DNA from: Desulforamulus putei DSM 12395
Lineage (GTDB): Bacteria; Bacillota; Desulfotomaculia; Desulfotomaculales; Desulfotomaculaceae
NCBI RefSeq assembly: GCF_900129195.1
Contig: NZ_FQUY01000004.1
Span: 67,582-131,581, forward strand
Reading direction: 5' to 3'
DNA length: 64,000 nt
Shown: positions 18,641 to 28,999 of the stretch, piece by piece
Numbering within the stretch: the stretch's first letter is position 1
How the letters are laid out: each line of letters begins with the position of its first letter
Program-made: the position numbers and the translations under genes
The notes under the pieces: model-generated
What the model was told of the DNA's origin: nothing
Database searches by the model: none
Seen by the model: only the letters and a program-made list of their open reading frames with translations

Positions 18641-19996
18641 TTAATCTATTCCGAAATATTTGTTAATTGCTTTAAAAGCCGTTGTCACCATCCATTCAAT
18701 ATCTTTTTCTTCGACAATATAAGGAGGCATAAAGTATAAAACATTGCCTAAGGGTCTTAAAAGCAAACCCTCTTTTAAAGCTAATTTGTAGATATTGTAC
18801 CCCACCCGTTTTTCCCAAGCAAAGGCTTGCTTGGTGGCTTTATTTTCAACAAGCTCCAAAGCGCCTATCATACCTATCTGTCTGAACTCTCCGATATATG
18901 GATGTTTGTTCGCCAAGCTTTTTGTTATCTTGTTAATTTTTTCAGCCTTTGATTTATTTCGCTCTAAAACATTGTCTTCTTTGAAAATGTTTAAAGATTC
19001 CAGAGCCGCAGAACATGCCAAAGGGTTTCCGGTATAGCTGTGGCTGTGCAGAAAGGCTTTTTGTTCCGTGTACTCACTATAAAAGGCATTATAAATATTA
19101 TCAGTTACAACCACCAGCGAAAGGGGAAGGTAGCCTGCTGTAAGTCCTTTTGACAGGCAGATGATGTCAGGAGAAATGTTTGCATGCTCACAGGCAAACA
19201 TCTTTCCGGTTCGGCCGAACCCCACAGCGATTTCATCCGCGATAAGATGGATATTATATTGAGAACAGATTTCTCTCAATTTTGTCAGGTATTGTGCAGG
19301 GTACATTTTCATTCCTGCTGCCGCCTGTACCATTGGCTCAATAATTACTGCACAGACCTCATCATGCTTTTTCTCGATAACATTTTCCATCTGATTAAAA
19401 CATTCGGTCTGGCAGTATTGACGTTCTTTGCCATAGATACAACGGTAACAGTCGGGACCGGGTACTTTGATTGTATCCAATAGCAAGGGCTTATATATTT
19501 TGCTGTAAAGGTCTATGTCTCCAACAGATAAAGCTCCGAGCGTTTCACCATGGTAGGCGTCTGAAACAGCAATAAATCTTTTCTTTTGGCAGCTTCCTGT
19601 TTGCTGGTGGTATTGGAAACTCAGCTTTAAGGCAACTTCAACCGCCGAAGAACCGTTATCGGCAAAAAATACTTTGTTCAATCCATCGGGAGTTATTTCA
19701 ACAATTTTCTCCGCAAGTTCGATGGCCGGTCTGTGGGAAAAATTCGCAAATATAACGTGCTCCAATTGATCAAGCTGCTTTTTGACGGCATTGTTAATCC
19801 TGTTATTACAATGGCCGAAGAGATTTACCCACCATGAAGAAATTGCGTCCAGATATCGGTTACCTGAAACATCAAAGAGATAGGCACCCTCTCCTCTCTC
19901 CACAACAATGGGCGGCAAATCTTCATAGTCTTTCATCTGGGAACATGGGTGCCAGATGTAGTTTAAATCTTTCTTTTGCAAATCATGTAAATTCAT
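18641..19996 (-). CDS. bioA: Adenosylmethionine-8-amino-7-oxononanoate aminotransferase BioA
   Basis: 451 residues. It converts 7-keto-8-aminopelargonate to 7,8-diaminopelargonate with S-adenosylmethionine as amino donor, in the cytoplasm. Class III aminotransferase features: [12 protein letters not shown] at the start (BioA substrate loop), [26 protein letters not shown] (cofactor aspartate) and [15 protein letters not shown], with the PLP lysine in SKG. Length is as expected. It is the last gene of the biotin operon, 10 bases after bioC. Confidence 0.96.
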   Translation of the reverse strand: MNLHDLQKKDLNYIWHPCSQMKDYEDLPPIVVERGEGAYLFDVSGNRYLDAISSWWVNLFGHCNNRINNAVKKQLDQLEHVIFANFSHRPAIELAEKIVEITPDGLNKVFFADNGSSAVEVALKLSFQYHQQTGSCQKKRFIAVSDAYHGETLGALSVGDIDLYSKIYKPLLLDTIKVPGPDCYRCIYGKERQYCQTECFNQMENVIEKKHDEVCAVIIEPMVQAAAGMKMYPAQYLTKLREICSQYNIHLIADEIAVGFGRTGKMFACEHANISPDIICLSKGLTAGYLPLSLVVVTDNIYNAFYSEYTEQKAFLHSHSYTGNPLACSAALESLNIFKEDNVLERNKSKAEKINKITKSLANKHPYIGEFRQIGMIGALELVENKATKQAFAWEKRVGYNIYKLALKEGLLLRPLGNVLYFMPPYIVEEKDIEWMVTTAFKAINKYFGID

Positions 19997-20006
19997 TGGC
20001 TTCTCC

Positions 20007-20843
20007 TTATACCGGAGTTGTTTTCCGTTTTTCTACCTTCAAAAAAATGCAATGGTAAGTCACTTTAATCCTGTTGCCCTCTGTAAATGCGGTTTCGTAT
20101 ATCTTTATCATTTCTTTTATCAGCGCTGGATTGGTTCTACGGTCACAGTTGCTGTTGTTTGCGCCGATTTTTTTGACAGATATTAAAAAATCCCTTACTG
20201 TATCGAAGTATTCATATTCGTGTTTTTCTAAACTGGCAACCTTATACGACGAAGGGCTTGTGTCTACCAGGTTCTTCCGGCAAATACCCAAAAGTTCTTC
20301 GCAGCTAAGAAATTTCTGTACCGGCAATGGCCCGGTCTCAAAATTTAGTTTGTCTCCGGCCATTTTATAGGATCGGTGCAGCTCACAAAAGGTCATAGGT
20401 CCGAAGGTTGAGAAGGCAAGCATTCCATTGTTCTTCAACATAGCGTCAAGCTTTATGATGGTCTGTTCCAATTGGTTGAACCATTGAAAAGTGGCATTGG
20501 AAACAATCAGGTCATATTTCCTGTTCATTTCTGCTTCTTCAATATCAGCGCATAAAAATTCAATTTTTTTACTTTTAAACTTTTTCCTGGCGTATTCAAT
20601 CATCCCCGGTGCAATATCCACAGCCGTTATGTTGGCATTTGGATAGCAACGTACCAGTTGTTCTGTGAAGTATCCTGTACCACATCCAATATCCAGAATG
20701 TCAATGCTGTCATGAATGTCCTTGCGTTCAAGAGAAATTGTCTTTAACAACTCATGGGCCATCTTCCTTTGAACGGTTGCGTATGTGTCATAGTTGACAG
20801 CATTCCTGCTGAAGTTTTTTTTAAGGATGTTCTTGTCTATCAT
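20007..20843 (-). CDS. bioC: Malonyl-ACP O-methyltransferase BioC
   Basis: 278 residues. BioC methylates the free carboxyl of malonyl-ACP so that the fatty-acid machinery can build a pimeloyl chain. It has the BioC opening [18 protein letters not shown] and SAM-binding motif [15 protein letters not shown] at about residue 48, then [10 protein letters not shown] near 115. The start overlaps the bioH-like stop as ATGA. It sits between bioH and bioA. Confidence 0.94.
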   Translation of the reverse strand: MIDKNILKKNFSRNAVNYDTYATVQRKMAHELLKTISLERKDIHDSIDILDIGCGTGYFTEQLVRCYPNANITAVDIAPGMIEYARKKFKSKKIEFLCADIEEAEMNRKYDLIVSNATFQWFNQLEQTIIKLDAMLKNNGMLAFSTFGPMTFCELHRSYKMAGDKLNFETGPLPVQKFLSCEELLGICRKNLVDTSPSSYKVASLEKHEYEYFDTVRDFLISVKKIGANNSNCDRRTNPALIKEMIKIYETAFTEGNRIKVTYHCIFLKVEKRKTTPV

Positions 20844-21589
20844 GTTTTTCCTCTTGTAATAAACCCCTTTAAAAGACCATTAAATTCTTCCATTCCCGTA
20901 TGGAAAGGAATATGTCCAACCCCTTTCATGATCTTGAGGAAGACATCCCCCTTCAATTGGGACGAAATATATTCTGATGCGGAAACAGGACAGATGGTGT
21001 CTTTTTCGCCATGGATCATCAGCACAGGCGCTTCGATTTCATTCAGCTTTTCCCTGTAGTCAGCTTGAATTAAAAAATCCAGCCCTGCCAACAGTTCCTG
21101 TGTTTCATACGTTCCTCTGTTCCGGTCAGGTTTTCCCGCGAACGTCTCAGGCCACCCCTGTTGTATTTCTTCTTCTGAAAACATGGAAACACAGAAGGAA
21201 TCGAGTGTTTTTTGTTGATCATGGAGCAGCGCAGATTTCATCTTTTCAACAACATTCTGCGGCCAACCGCACCTATAGCCGCTTTTTTTATCCCTGGTAA
21301 ACCGGCTGGTTCCACTGACCAGTATTAACTGATTTATCCTATCCTTGTACAGGCAGGCGGCTTCAATGGCCAATAGACTGCCTAAAGACCACCCAAGCAG
21401 TGAAAAACACCCGTCAACGTTTTTATCGATTACACTGGAAACCCGCGCGTTATACTCTTCAACTGACTTCACCCGGTACCAGTCACAATAAATAAGAACA
21501 AAATATTCCGATAAAACCTCTGTGACCGGGCTCCACACCTTTGCATCCATACCCCATCCGGGTAGCAGGATTAATTTTTGTTTTTCCAA
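20840..21589 (-). CDS. bioH: Pimeloyl-ACP methyl ester esterase, BioH-like
   Basis: 249-residue alpha/beta hydrolase. LLPGWGMDAKVW gives the oxyanion region, LLGWSLGSLLA the nucleophile serine at about 84, HGEKDTICP the acid residue and GVGHIPFHT the histidine. In a bio operon with bioC, this enzyme would remove the methyl group at the end of pimeloyl-ACP synthesis. BioG is a functional substitute of different sequence; BioH is the better fit here. It overlaps bioC by 4 bases and lies 28 bases after bioF. Confidence 0.82.
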   Translation of the reverse strand: MEKQKLILLPGWGMDAKVWSPVTEVLSEYFVLIYCDWYRVKSVEEYNARVSSVIDKNVDGCFSLLGWSLGSLLAIEAACLYKDRINQLILVSGTSRFTRDKKSGYRCGWPQNVVEKMKSALLHDQQKTLDSFCVSMFSEEEIQQGWPETFAGKPDRNRGTYETQELLAGLDFLIQADYREKLNEIEAPVLMIHGEKDTICPVSASEYISSQLKGDVFLKIMKGVGHIPFHTGMEEFNGLLKGFITRGKT

Positions 21590-21617
21590 TTTTATAGTCT
21601 ACTCCCACGCTAAAAAT

Positions 21618-22781
21618 TCAAATCAAACCCAGTTCTTTTCCAATAACGATACTCTTTTGGAGTGCCATCGCCAAATCCTCATCGGTATGAGTCGCCATGA
21701 TGGAAAAACGCAGCCGGCTGGATCCATTGGGAACCGTCGGCGGCCTGATCGCAGGAACATAGACTCCCTCATCATATAGGATCCTGCTGAATGTAACCGC
21801 CTTGTCTGCTTCTCCAACCATTAACGGTATAATCGGTGTGTTGTTCATTGGTACATCAAAACCATTTTTAACCAATTCGCCTCTGAACCAGCGAGATTTC
21901 TCGAGCAGGCTTTTTCTTCTTTCAGGCTCTTTTTGAATGAGCTCCAGTGCTTTTAACGAAACGGCTATATTATGCGGCGCCAGGGCCGTCGAGTAGATAA
22001 AACTTTTTGCCTTGTGTCTCAGGTAGTCTATCAAGATCTGCTTCCCGGCGATATATCCTCCTTCGCTTGCGAAAGCCTTGCTCAAGGTACCCATTTGAAT
22101 ATCTACTTCGTCTTCTAAGCCAAAATAATCGACGGTGCCTCCCCCGTTCGGTCCTAAAACACCTGTAGCGTGGGCATCGTCAACCATGGTCATTAGCGAG
22201 TATTTTTTCGCCAGTTTTACAATTTCAGCAAGGGGCGCTATATCTCCGTCCATGCTGAACACCCCGTCGCTCACGATCAAGCCTTTACCTGTGTGATACC
22301 TTTTAATCTTATTCTCAAGATCGCTCATGTCACAATGCTTGTATATTACAAGCTTTGCTCCGCTTAAGCGGCAGCCGTCAATGATGCTTGCATGGTTCAG
22401 CCGGTCGCAAAAGACGACCCATTCCTTGTCCGTAAGACCCGCAATTGTTCCTAAATTTGCTGCATATCCAGTGCTGAAAACCAGACAGGCTTCCGTTCCC
22501 TTAAATCGGGCAAGCCTTTCTTCCAGTTCTCTATGCAGCTTGTAGCTTCCTGTGGTAAGTCTTGAGCCGCCCGCTCCCACTCCGAACTCTCTTATGGTTG
22601 CAATGGCCGCTTCCTTAAGCCGATCATCGTTACATAAACCCAAATAGTTGTTCGATGACAGCAGAAGCATCTTTTTGCCATCAACCAGCGTATGCGGTCC
22701 CTGCGCAGCATCAAGATAAAACATTTCTCGATAAAGACCTTTTTTCTTTATCGATTCCAAAGCTTCCGCAAAATTGTACAT
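21618..22781 (-). CDS. bioF: 8-amino-7-oxononanoate synthase BioF
   Basis: 387 residues. It joins pimeloyl-ACP (or CoA) and alanine to give 7-keto-8-aminopelargonate. PLP-dependent family features: SSNNYLGLCND, GGSRLTTGSYKLH, VDDAHATGVLGPNG and LSKAFASEGGYIAG with the PLP lysine. The start overlaps the bioD end by 34 bases, with GAGG 11 bases ahead of the ATG, so translation is coupled. Related KBL enzymes are excluded by the operon context only. Confidence 0.95.
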   Translation of the reverse strand: MYNFAEALESIKKKGLYREMFYLDAAQGPHTLVDGKKMLLLSSNNYLGLCNDDRLKEAAIATIREFGVGAGGSRLTTGSYKLHRELEERLARFKGTEACLVFSTGYAANLGTIAGLTDKEWVVFCDRLNHASIIDGCRLSGAKLVIYKHCDMSDLENKIKRYHTGKGLIVSDGVFSMDGDIAPLAEIVKLAKKYSLMTMVDDAHATGVLGPNGGGTVDYFGLEDEVDIQMGTLSKAFASEGGYIAGKQILIDYLRHKAKSFIYSTALAPHNIAVSLKALELIQKEPERRKSLLEKSRWFRGELVKNGFDVPMNNTPIIPLMVGEADKAVTFSRILYDEGVYVPAIRPPTVPNGSSRLRFSIMATHTDEDLAMALQKSIVIGKELGLI

Positions 22782-23506
22782 TTGCTTTCAATCCTCGTTC
22801 CGGCAATTAAATCCTCAATACATGTTGATTCCTCAAAAGCAGCTTTCAAATTGCCTGTTTGCAGGTTTTCAACATTAATTCCTACTATTCTGGGTATGAC
22901 GCCGAGGACAGGAATATCCGCCAGCTTCCCTATTGTTTTGATATTGTCGTCCTCCATGCGGCTTCCATTGTAGCCGTTAAAAAGTATGCCTTCGATCTTT
23001 ATGCCAATGTTTTCAGCAAACTTCAGTGTCAAAAGTGTATGGTTGATGGTGCCCAGAGTCGTCTTCGAAACCAAAACACACCCCAGGCCAAGCTCCTTGA
23101 TCAGCTGGTACTGCATGTATCCTTCATCTGTCAAGGGGACGGCAAGCCCTCCACATCCTTCTACCAGGATGAAATCGTATTTCTTTTTTAATTCTTTGTA
23201 CGTATCCAATATTACGTTGATGTTTATTTTCTTGTTTTCAAGAGATGACGCCAGGTGAGGTGAAACCGGCGTTTTAAATCGAAAAGGATTTATCCTGTCT
23301 TCCACTTCATGGAATCCCGAAACGTTTTTGACAAAGGATACATCATAGGAATAGAAGTCTCTCCCAATGTCTGCTCCACCACTGGAAACAGGCTTGAAAT
23401 AGCAGGCCTTATACCCTTTTAACAGAAGCCTGTACATAATGCCTGCCGATATCACGGTCTTGCCGACATCTGTATCTGTCCCTAGTACAAATATTTCCCT
23501 TGCCAA
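22748..23506 (-). CDS. bioD: Dethiobiotin synthetase BioD
   Basis: 252 residues. It closes the ureido ring of dethiobiotin from diaminopelargonate, CO2 and ATP. The P-loop opening VLGTDTDVGKTVISAGIMYR is typical, with YFKPVSSG and LVEGCGGLAVPL in the expected order. It begins 2 bases after bioB, so it is part of the operon, and its end overlaps bioF. Confidence 0.95.
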   Translation of the reverse strand: MAREIFVLGTDTDVGKTVISAGIMYRLLLKGYKACYFKPVSSGGADIGRDFYSYDVSFVKNVSGFHEVEDRINPFRFKTPVSPHLASSLENKKININVILDTYKELKKKYDFILVEGCGGLAVPLTDEGYMQYQLIKELGLGCVLVSKTTLGTINHTLLTLKFAENIGIKIEGILFNGYNGSRMEDDNIKTIGKLADIPVLGVIPRIVGINVENLQTGNLKAAFEESTCIEDLIAGTRIESKCTILRKLWNR

Positions 23507-23508
23507 GG

Positions 23509-24474
23509 CTATACCTCCAAACCAATTTCCTGTATCATTTTCACGTCATCTGCAATTGTATTCCCTACCGTTGTCAGGTAGTTCCCAACCATCACCGCAT
23601 TGATGCCGGCCATAAAACCCTTTTGCTGGAGTTCTCCCAATGCGTTTCTCCCACCGGCATACCTGATGGAAGCATAGGGTATAATTAACCGGAACATTGA
23701 AATAGTCTTTATTATTTCCAGCGGTTCAATTTTCTCGACCTGTTCCAGGGGTGTCCCTTTAATGGGATTCAGGATATTGATGGGAATCGATGTAATACCC
23801 AGCTCCCTGATTTCAAAGGCCATTTTGATCCTTTGTTCCATACTTTCGCCCATTCCGATGATACCGCCGCAGCACACTTCAAGCCCTGCCTTTTTTGCAT
23901 TTTTAATGGTATGTATTCTGTCATCATAGGTATGGGTGTCGCAGATGTTTGCATAGTATTCCTTGCAGGTTTCAATATTGTGGTGGTATAATGAAAGACC
24001 TGCTTCTTTTAGACGTAATGCCCGGTCAAAGGAGATACTGCCAAGAGACGCACACAGCTTTAAAGTTGTCTCCGCCCGCAAGGCTTCAATCATTTCTAGA
24101 ACTTTTTCAAAATCATTGTTGGTCAGGCTTCCTCCACTGGTTACAATTGAAAACCTGTGAACGCCGTTTTTTTCGTTCTCTTTTGCTAAGGCCAACACTT
24201 CCTGGATATCGATGAGCGGATAACTGGGAACCCCGGTGTTGTAATGCCCGGACTGGGCACAGTATTTGCAGTTCTCAGAACATTTTCCCGACTTTGCATT
24301 GATGATGGAGCACAGGTCAACCTTATTCCCCATATATTTTTTGCATATCTCATCTGCCAGGTTAAATAATTCCTCATTTTCAAGCCTATCCTCAGACAGT
24401 TCCAGCGCTTCTTCAAAGTCAATCAACTTCCCATTTAGCAGTTTATTCTTGATATGTTGCAAAATTTTGCTCAT
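23509..24474 (-). CDS. bioB: Biotin synthase BioB
   Basis: 321 residues. This radical-SAM enzyme inserts sulfur into dethiobiotin. The Fe-S cluster motif CSENCKYCAQS (CxxxCxxC) lies at about residue 66. Further family features are HHNIETCKEYY and YASIRYAGGRNALGE, with the Arg that binds the second cluster. It is the first gene of the operon, preceded by GGGAAGGG and the promoter/BirA box at 24510-24564. Confidence 0.96.
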   Translation of the reverse strand: MSKILQHIKNKLLNGKLIDFEEALELSEDRLENEELFNLADEICKKYMGNKVDLCSIINAKSGKCSENCKYCAQSGHYNTGVPSYPLIDIQEVLALAKENEKNGVHRFSIVTSGGSLTNNDFEKVLEMIEALRAETTLKLCASLGSISFDRALRLKEAGLSLYHHNIETCKEYYANICDTHTYDDRIHTIKNAKKAGLEVCCGGIIGMGESMEQRIKMAFEIRELGITSIPINILNPIKGTPLEQVEKIEPLEIIKTISMFRLIIPYASIRYAGGRNALGELQQKGFMAGINAVMVGNYLTTVGNTIADDVKMIQEIGLEV

Positions 24475-24509
24475 ATACCCTTCCCTTTTTTTGTCGATCT
24501 TAATTAACT

Positions 24510-24538
24510 ATAATATCCACAGAAAAAAATATTGTCAA
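24510..24538 (-). promoter_or_regulatory. Sigma-A type promoter of the biotin operon
   Basis: On the minus strand TTGACA (24538-24533) and TATTAT (24515-24510) are separated by 17 bases, a near-consensus promoter about 35 bases upstream of bioB. Its -35 lies inside the BirA box. Confidence 0.85.
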
Positions 24539-24564
24539 CCTTTTTAGTTAATCAGGTTTACATT
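24531..24564. promoter_or_regulatory. BirA operator (biotin box)
   Basis: ATTGTCAACC, 14 bases, GGTTTACATT: the two half sites of the known BirA consensus TTGTnAACC-N14-16-GGTTnACAA, with one mismatch in the right half. It covers the -35 of the bio promoter, so biotin-loaded BirA would block transcription. No birA gene is in the window. Confidence 0.88.
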
Positions 24565-24613
24565 GCAGGAGCTATGAGGCCATGCCTATAAGGCACAACC
24601 AATAATGAAAGGG

Positions 24614-26890
24614 TCAGACCGATTTCTGAACCATTCGAATAGCTTCGTCCGGAGGCAACGGTTTGCTGAAATAATAACCTTGAACTTTATCGCACCCACA
24701 CTTTACAAGACAATCAAGCTGCTCTTTTGTTTCCACACCTTCAGCAGTTACGCCGAGTTCCATCCTGTGTCCCAATAAAATAATCGCATCAACAATAGCC
24801 TTATTTACATCTACCTTTATCTCACTCACAAACGACTTGTCAATTTTTAAACCATCAAAGTTAAATTTTTGCATGTATCTGAAAGAACTGTTTTCCGTTC
24901 CGAAATCATCTATTATTATTTTGACCCCAATTTCCTTCAAGTGATAAAGATTTCTAACCACCGTGTCCATTGCTTTTATAAGGACGGTTTCAGTAATCTC
25001 CAGTTCCAGGTGTCTCGGGTCAAGTTCAATTTCGTTTAGTATTTCACACACAACCTTCGCGAAATCAGGTTGCTGCAGCTGATGCACTGAAACATTCACC
25101 GAAACACTGAAACCAGAATACCCCATATTAAGCCATTCTTTCTTTTGCCTGCAAGCTGTCCTTAACACCCATTCACCTATAGATATTATCTGTCGTGTCT
25201 CTTCAGCAATAGGAATAAAGTGAAAAGGGCTAATTATCCCTTTTTTAGGATGCTGCCACCTCAATAGTGCCTCCATGCTCGCTACTTTACCAGTCCTTAC
25301 ATCAACAAGAGGCTGATAGCACAGAAAAAACTGATTTTTTTCCAAAGCCAACCCTAAATCTCTTTTTATTGTGTTGGCAAATTCTACCTCGCTCCTCATA
25401 ATGCTGTCAAAATATTGAAAACCATTTTTCCCCTTTCCTTTGGCCTTGTACATAGCTATATCCGCATTTTTGAGTATAGCTCTCTCACTTTTTCCATGAT
25501 CAGGATATAGGGCAATACCTATGCTACCGGTGACATACAATTCATAATTATTGATCTTTATTGGTTGGTTGAACAGTTCCAATATTCTGTTTGCAACCTT
25601 ATCCGTATCGTCAATACTAATTATGTCAGACAGTAAAATGACAAACTCATCACCGCCCACTCTGGATACCGTATCTGATTCACGCAGACACGCTGTCAGC
25701 TTCCTGGCAATCTTCTTCAACAGCTTGTCACCCGTATGATGTCCTAAGGAGTCATTGATAGTTTTGAAATTATCAAGGTCGACAAAAAGCACTGCAAGTT
25801 TCTTCCCATTCCTTCTTGCATCTGCCATGGCAGCTTTGAACCTATCCATAAAAACATCCCGACGCGGCAGGTTGGTTAAAGGGTCATAGAAGGCCATGTA
25901 TTTTAACTTGCTTTCCATTTGCTTCCGTCCGGTAATATCCGTGTGCGACCCTGCTATTCTTATGGCTCTGCCCTCTTCATCCCATAATGCCTTCCCCCTG
26001 CTTAAAATCCATATATATCTACCGTCCTTTGTTTTGATCCTGTATTCGCATAAGTAAAATGGTGTCTTTTTCTCAAGATGACTATGTAGATTATTGATAA
26101 CTGTTTTAACATCCCTGGGATGGATAAATTCAGTCCATGTTTCACAGTAGTTATTTACTACTTCTTTATCAAAACCAATGACATCCTTCCATCTCTCGGA
26201 TATGTATGCCGTATCCGTTATCAAATCCCAGTCCCATAGTCCATCGCTTGCTCCTTCAACTACCAGTCTGTAGCGTTCTTCACTTCTTTTCAATGCATCC
26301 TGCTGCCTTTGTATTTCAATTAAGTTCTGTCTCAACTGTTCTTCTTGGGCCATAAGTTCTTCATTCATTTCAGATAGCTCTTCCTGTTGAACCATCAATT
26401 CCTCGTTTAAAGCAAGAAGGTTACTATTTGCTTCTTCAAGCCTCCTTTCGGCATTCTTCAGGTCTGTAATGTCTATACCAGTGGAAACAACATACTTGTT
26501 CCCTTCATCATCGCACATATTACTGTTATACCACATAATATAAATTTGTCTGCCGTCCTTCAAAACCATCGGATTTTCACATTTGTAAAGAATGTCTCTA
26601 TCTTCAATATCGTCCAAATGTTCTTTTATACGGCTTATTATGTCTTTGGGAATTATTGAACTTACATATATCCTCTCGGTTTGTTCCTCGACCGCTATAC
26701 CAATTACAGCCTGGGTATATCTGTTGAACCAAACAACTTTACCATCCAGCGCCCAGACTACTATAAGCATCTGCTTGTTTTCAAAAATTCTACTTAAGAA
26801 CTCTTCTTTCTTCTTAAGATAAGTAATTGATTTCTTGGATTCTTCAATAAAACTCATATTCTTCTCAATACGCAACTTCTTGTTATCCAT
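24614..26890 (-). CDS. PAS-PAS-GGDEF-EAL cyclic-di-GMP enzyme
   Basis: 758 residues, no membrane segment. First PAS at about 35-150; a coiled coil rich in Glu (NEELMVQQEELSEMNEELMA) at 155-200; second PAS with PAC motif at 205-330; GGDEF at about 335-490 with intact VSRVGGDEFVILL; EAL at about 500-755 with SMEALLRWQHP, ITETVLI, IIDDFGT and AEGVET. The EAL loop usually reading DDFGTG has Glu in place of the last Gly, so its activity is less certain. It would make or break c-di-GMP, and a c-di-GMP riboswitch lies 2.6 kb upstream on the same strand. Confidence 0.92.
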   Translation of the reverse strand: MDNKKLRIEKNMSFIEESKKSITYLKKKEEFLSRIFENKQMLIVVWALDGKVVWFNRYTQAVIGIAVEEQTERIYVSSIIPKDIISRIKEHLDDIEDRDILYKCENPMVLKDGRQIYIMWYNSNMCDDEGNKYVVSTGIDITDLKNAERRLEEANSNLLALNEELMVQQEELSEMNEELMAQEEQLRQNLIEIQRQQDALKRSEERYRLVVEGASDGLWDWDLITDTAYISERWKDVIGFDKEVVNNYCETWTEFIHPRDVKTVINNLHSHLEKKTPFYLCEYRIKTKDGRYIWILSRGKALWDEEGRAIRIAGSHTDITGRKQMESKLKYMAFYDPLTNLPRRDVFMDRFKAAMADARRNGKKLAVLFVDLDNFKTINDSLGHHTGDKLLKKIARKLTACLRESDTVSRVGGDEFVILLSDIISIDDTDKVANRILELFNQPIKINNYELYVTGSIGIALYPDHGKSERAILKNADIAMYKAKGKGKNGFQYFDSIMRSEVEFANTIKRDLGLALEKNQFFLCYQPLVDVRTGKVASMEALLRWQHPKKGIISPFHFIPIAEETRQIISIGEWVLRTACRQKKEWLNMGYSGFSVSVNVSVHQLQQPDFAKVVCEILNEIELDPRHLELEITETVLIKAMDTVVRNLYHLKEIGVKIIIDDFGTENSSFRYMQKFNFDGLKIDKSFVSEIKVDVNKAIVDAIILLGHRMELGVTAEGVETKEQLDCLVKCGCDKVQGYYFSKPLPPDEAIRMVQKSV

Positions 26891-27001
26891 CTTTTGCCAT
26901 TAATTTCTCCTTTCTGGGTATCGTGAATTTATCAAGCTGGAATTCCACAGGATCTCAGATTCCCTTCTTTATCCAACCACAATCGGACATCTTTTTCCTT
27001 C

Positions 27002-28777
27002 CTAATCAAAACGATAAACCCGCCCGCCCACCAATACCAGAGCGTTCTCAAAGGCGTATTTTACGGTAACAATAGCTCTCGGCCCAGCCACCACCTTAGT
27101 AATAGCCCCGCCTCTGGATCCTAGTTCCCCCAGATGCACATCTTCCCCAGCCTGAATCTCACCCCCGCGAAATACGCCGTGTACAGTAACCTTTTTACCA
27201 GCCTGAATTCGCGAATTATAACAACCGCTACCCACTACCCTGACATCGCCGGTTGCCATAACTGTGGAGTTGAGGATATTTGAAGCCACCACATCACTTT
27301 CCACAGAGGGCGGAGACGCAAAGGCTTGTTCCCATTTCAAAGCTCGTTGAGCCAATTTTTCTACCTCCTGGATGTCACGTATCGCCAAAGGGGAGTGAAC
27401 CACTACCCGTTCGACTTCCTGAATAAACTCATCCAAGCCTTCACCGACTAATCCCGATGGAAGAGTTTTAACTTGTTTCTTGAAAGCTTCTGCAGCAGCA
27501 GGAAGATGGCGAAACTTCCCCTCCAACAGTAACTTCAACAGAGGACCGATACCGCCTTTAAGATCGCCTTGCTTGAACGCCGGGTGACCAAGCAGCTGAT
27601 AGATAGCCATGATCATTTCTCGTAAGCCGGTGGCTAAAACATGAACCTGTGGAAGGACTTCTTGCATAAAGGCAGGAGTTCCCCCTGCGGTTACTACCGA
27701 TGCCAGGATATTTCCCCTGATCAGGATGGATTCCGTTGCTTGAATTTTCGCCCCAGAGACCAACCCATCTACCCTAACATTTCCACCCGCTTCTACCGCC
27801 ATCCCTTCTTCCACATTACCGGCAATTACCACATCACCTCTAAAGGCAATGTTTCCGGAAGCAAGATCCACGTCGCCCGTATGCACTAGTTCAGGTAATA
27901 CACTTACCCTCACCAAGTTACGGCTACGGTAGGCTACAGGACGTCCAGCCCGGGCCGCTACCACCCGTTCACCATCCCTGGTGAGCACCGCTCCTTCACC
28001 TGCAGAAAGGGCAAAATCCCGGGGCGCCGGCGATACAATTACGTCTCCTTTCACGCTGGTACCAGGACGACCCAGCCCCGGCAAGTGTTTGACAGCTAAG
28101 ATTTCCCCCTCCACTACCGAAGTAAAAACATACCGTTTGCGGAAATCTACCGTTTCCTTTTCCTCCGCCAGTACAGGAACCTTGGAATTGTAAGGAAAAA
28201 GCAATTCCACCCAGCCGTCTTTTCCTGGTTCCGCAGGGATTCCCCGGGCAATAACCACCTCTTCTTCAGTGCAGGATGTAACACCGCGAGAGCATGCTTC
28301 CCAATCTACCCCATAATTAATACCCAGTCGGGACAACTCCTGCAACAATTCGTTCCATGTAAGGGATGGAAGACGTTCTTCCCGTTCCACTACCGCCAGT
28401 TGTAGTTTACTGGCAGCCGGGAGTTCCGCCACCTCCCGGTGAATTATCACCGTAGGGCTAATCCGCAATATTGCTTGTAAACCATCAGAAGAAATGGTTA
28501 AAGACCATTCCCCTTCCCTTCGTTCATTCACCGCCTCTAGTAACACCGTATCTTGCATAGACACGGGGGTGGGTTGAGTGCACTCCTGGCCGTTCACAAT
28601 CAGTCTTGCCCCCGGGCAAGGAATCACCACCGGGTAGGGTCCCTCCGGCTTGTGATGGACAACAAGGTACCCATTTTTTACAAAAACATAGGGACTATCC
28701 ATTTCTCCATCCAGATAAGCATTATCTGCTTTACTGGCTGTCGCAGCCAGGAAGTTATGGGTAATTTCCTTTTTCAT
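27002..28777 (-). CDS. FapA-like (DUF342) protein
   Basis: 591 residues without signal or membrane segments. The N-terminal half has PFVFVKNGYLVVHHKPEGP-like strands and GMAVEAGGNVRVDGLV, VTAGG; repeated beta turns such as GNVEEGMAVEAGGNV and VVGSGCYNSRIQAGKKVTV near residues 320-560 form the beta-helical parts typical of DUF342/FapA. FapA-type proteins take part in assembly of flagella or polymers. It does not overlap its neighbours. It is the nearest downstream gene to the c-di-GMP riboswitch, about 710 bases away. Confidence 0.75.
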   Translation of the reverse strand: MKKEITHNFLAATASKADNAYLDGEMDSPYVFVKNGYLVVHHKPEGPYPVVIPCPGARLIVNGQECTQPTPVSMQDTVLLEAVNERREGEWSLTISSDGLQAILRISPTVIIHREVAELPAASKLQLAVVEREERLPSLTWNELLQELSRLGINYGVDWEACSRGVTSCTEEEVVIARGIPAEPGKDGWVELLFPYNSKVPVLAEEKETVDFRKRYVFTSVVEGEILAVKHLPGLGRPGTSVKGDVIVSPAPRDFALSAGEGAVLTRDGERVVAARAGRPVAYRSRNLVRVSVLPELVHTGDVDLASGNIAFRGDVVIAGNVEEGMAVEAGGNVRVDGLVSGAKIQATESILIRGNILASVVTAGGTPAFMQEVLPQVHVLATGLREMIMAIYQLLGHPAFKQGDLKGGIGPLLKLLLEGKFRHLPAAAEAFKKQVKTLPSGLVGEGLDEFIQEVERVVVHSPLAIRDIQEVEKLAQRALKWEQAFASPPSVESDVVASNILNSTVMATGDVRVVGSGCYNSRIQAGKKVTVHGVFRGGEIQAGEDVHLGELGSRGGAITKVVAGPRAIVTVKYAFENALVLVGGRVYRFD

Positions 28778-28930
28778 CAGGACATCACCTCCTACTAAGC
28801 GTTTGGTTTTGTCTCTCTAGAACTTCAAGCACAGGGTATCATTTGTCCCCTCAGCCCCTCGTATCCCTTCCCATTCCACCGTTCGTGGTGATAGCGGATT
28901 ATTCCCACAATAAATTTTAATAGTTAAAAG

Positions 28931-28999
28931 TTAAAGGGCTGATTTAACACTGCTGGAACATACATTTTTTTCCAGCTAGTGAAAAGTTCAGCCCTTTAA
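28931..28999. repeat. Nested 69-base inverted repeat
   Basis: Outer arms TTAAAGGGCTGA (28931-28942) and TCAGCCCTTTAA (28988-28999) are a perfect 12-bp stem. Inside, GCTGGAA (28952-28958) pairs with TTCCAGC (28970-28976). It could be a structured RNA or a small mobile repeat. It is not followed by a T-run. Confidence 0.6.
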
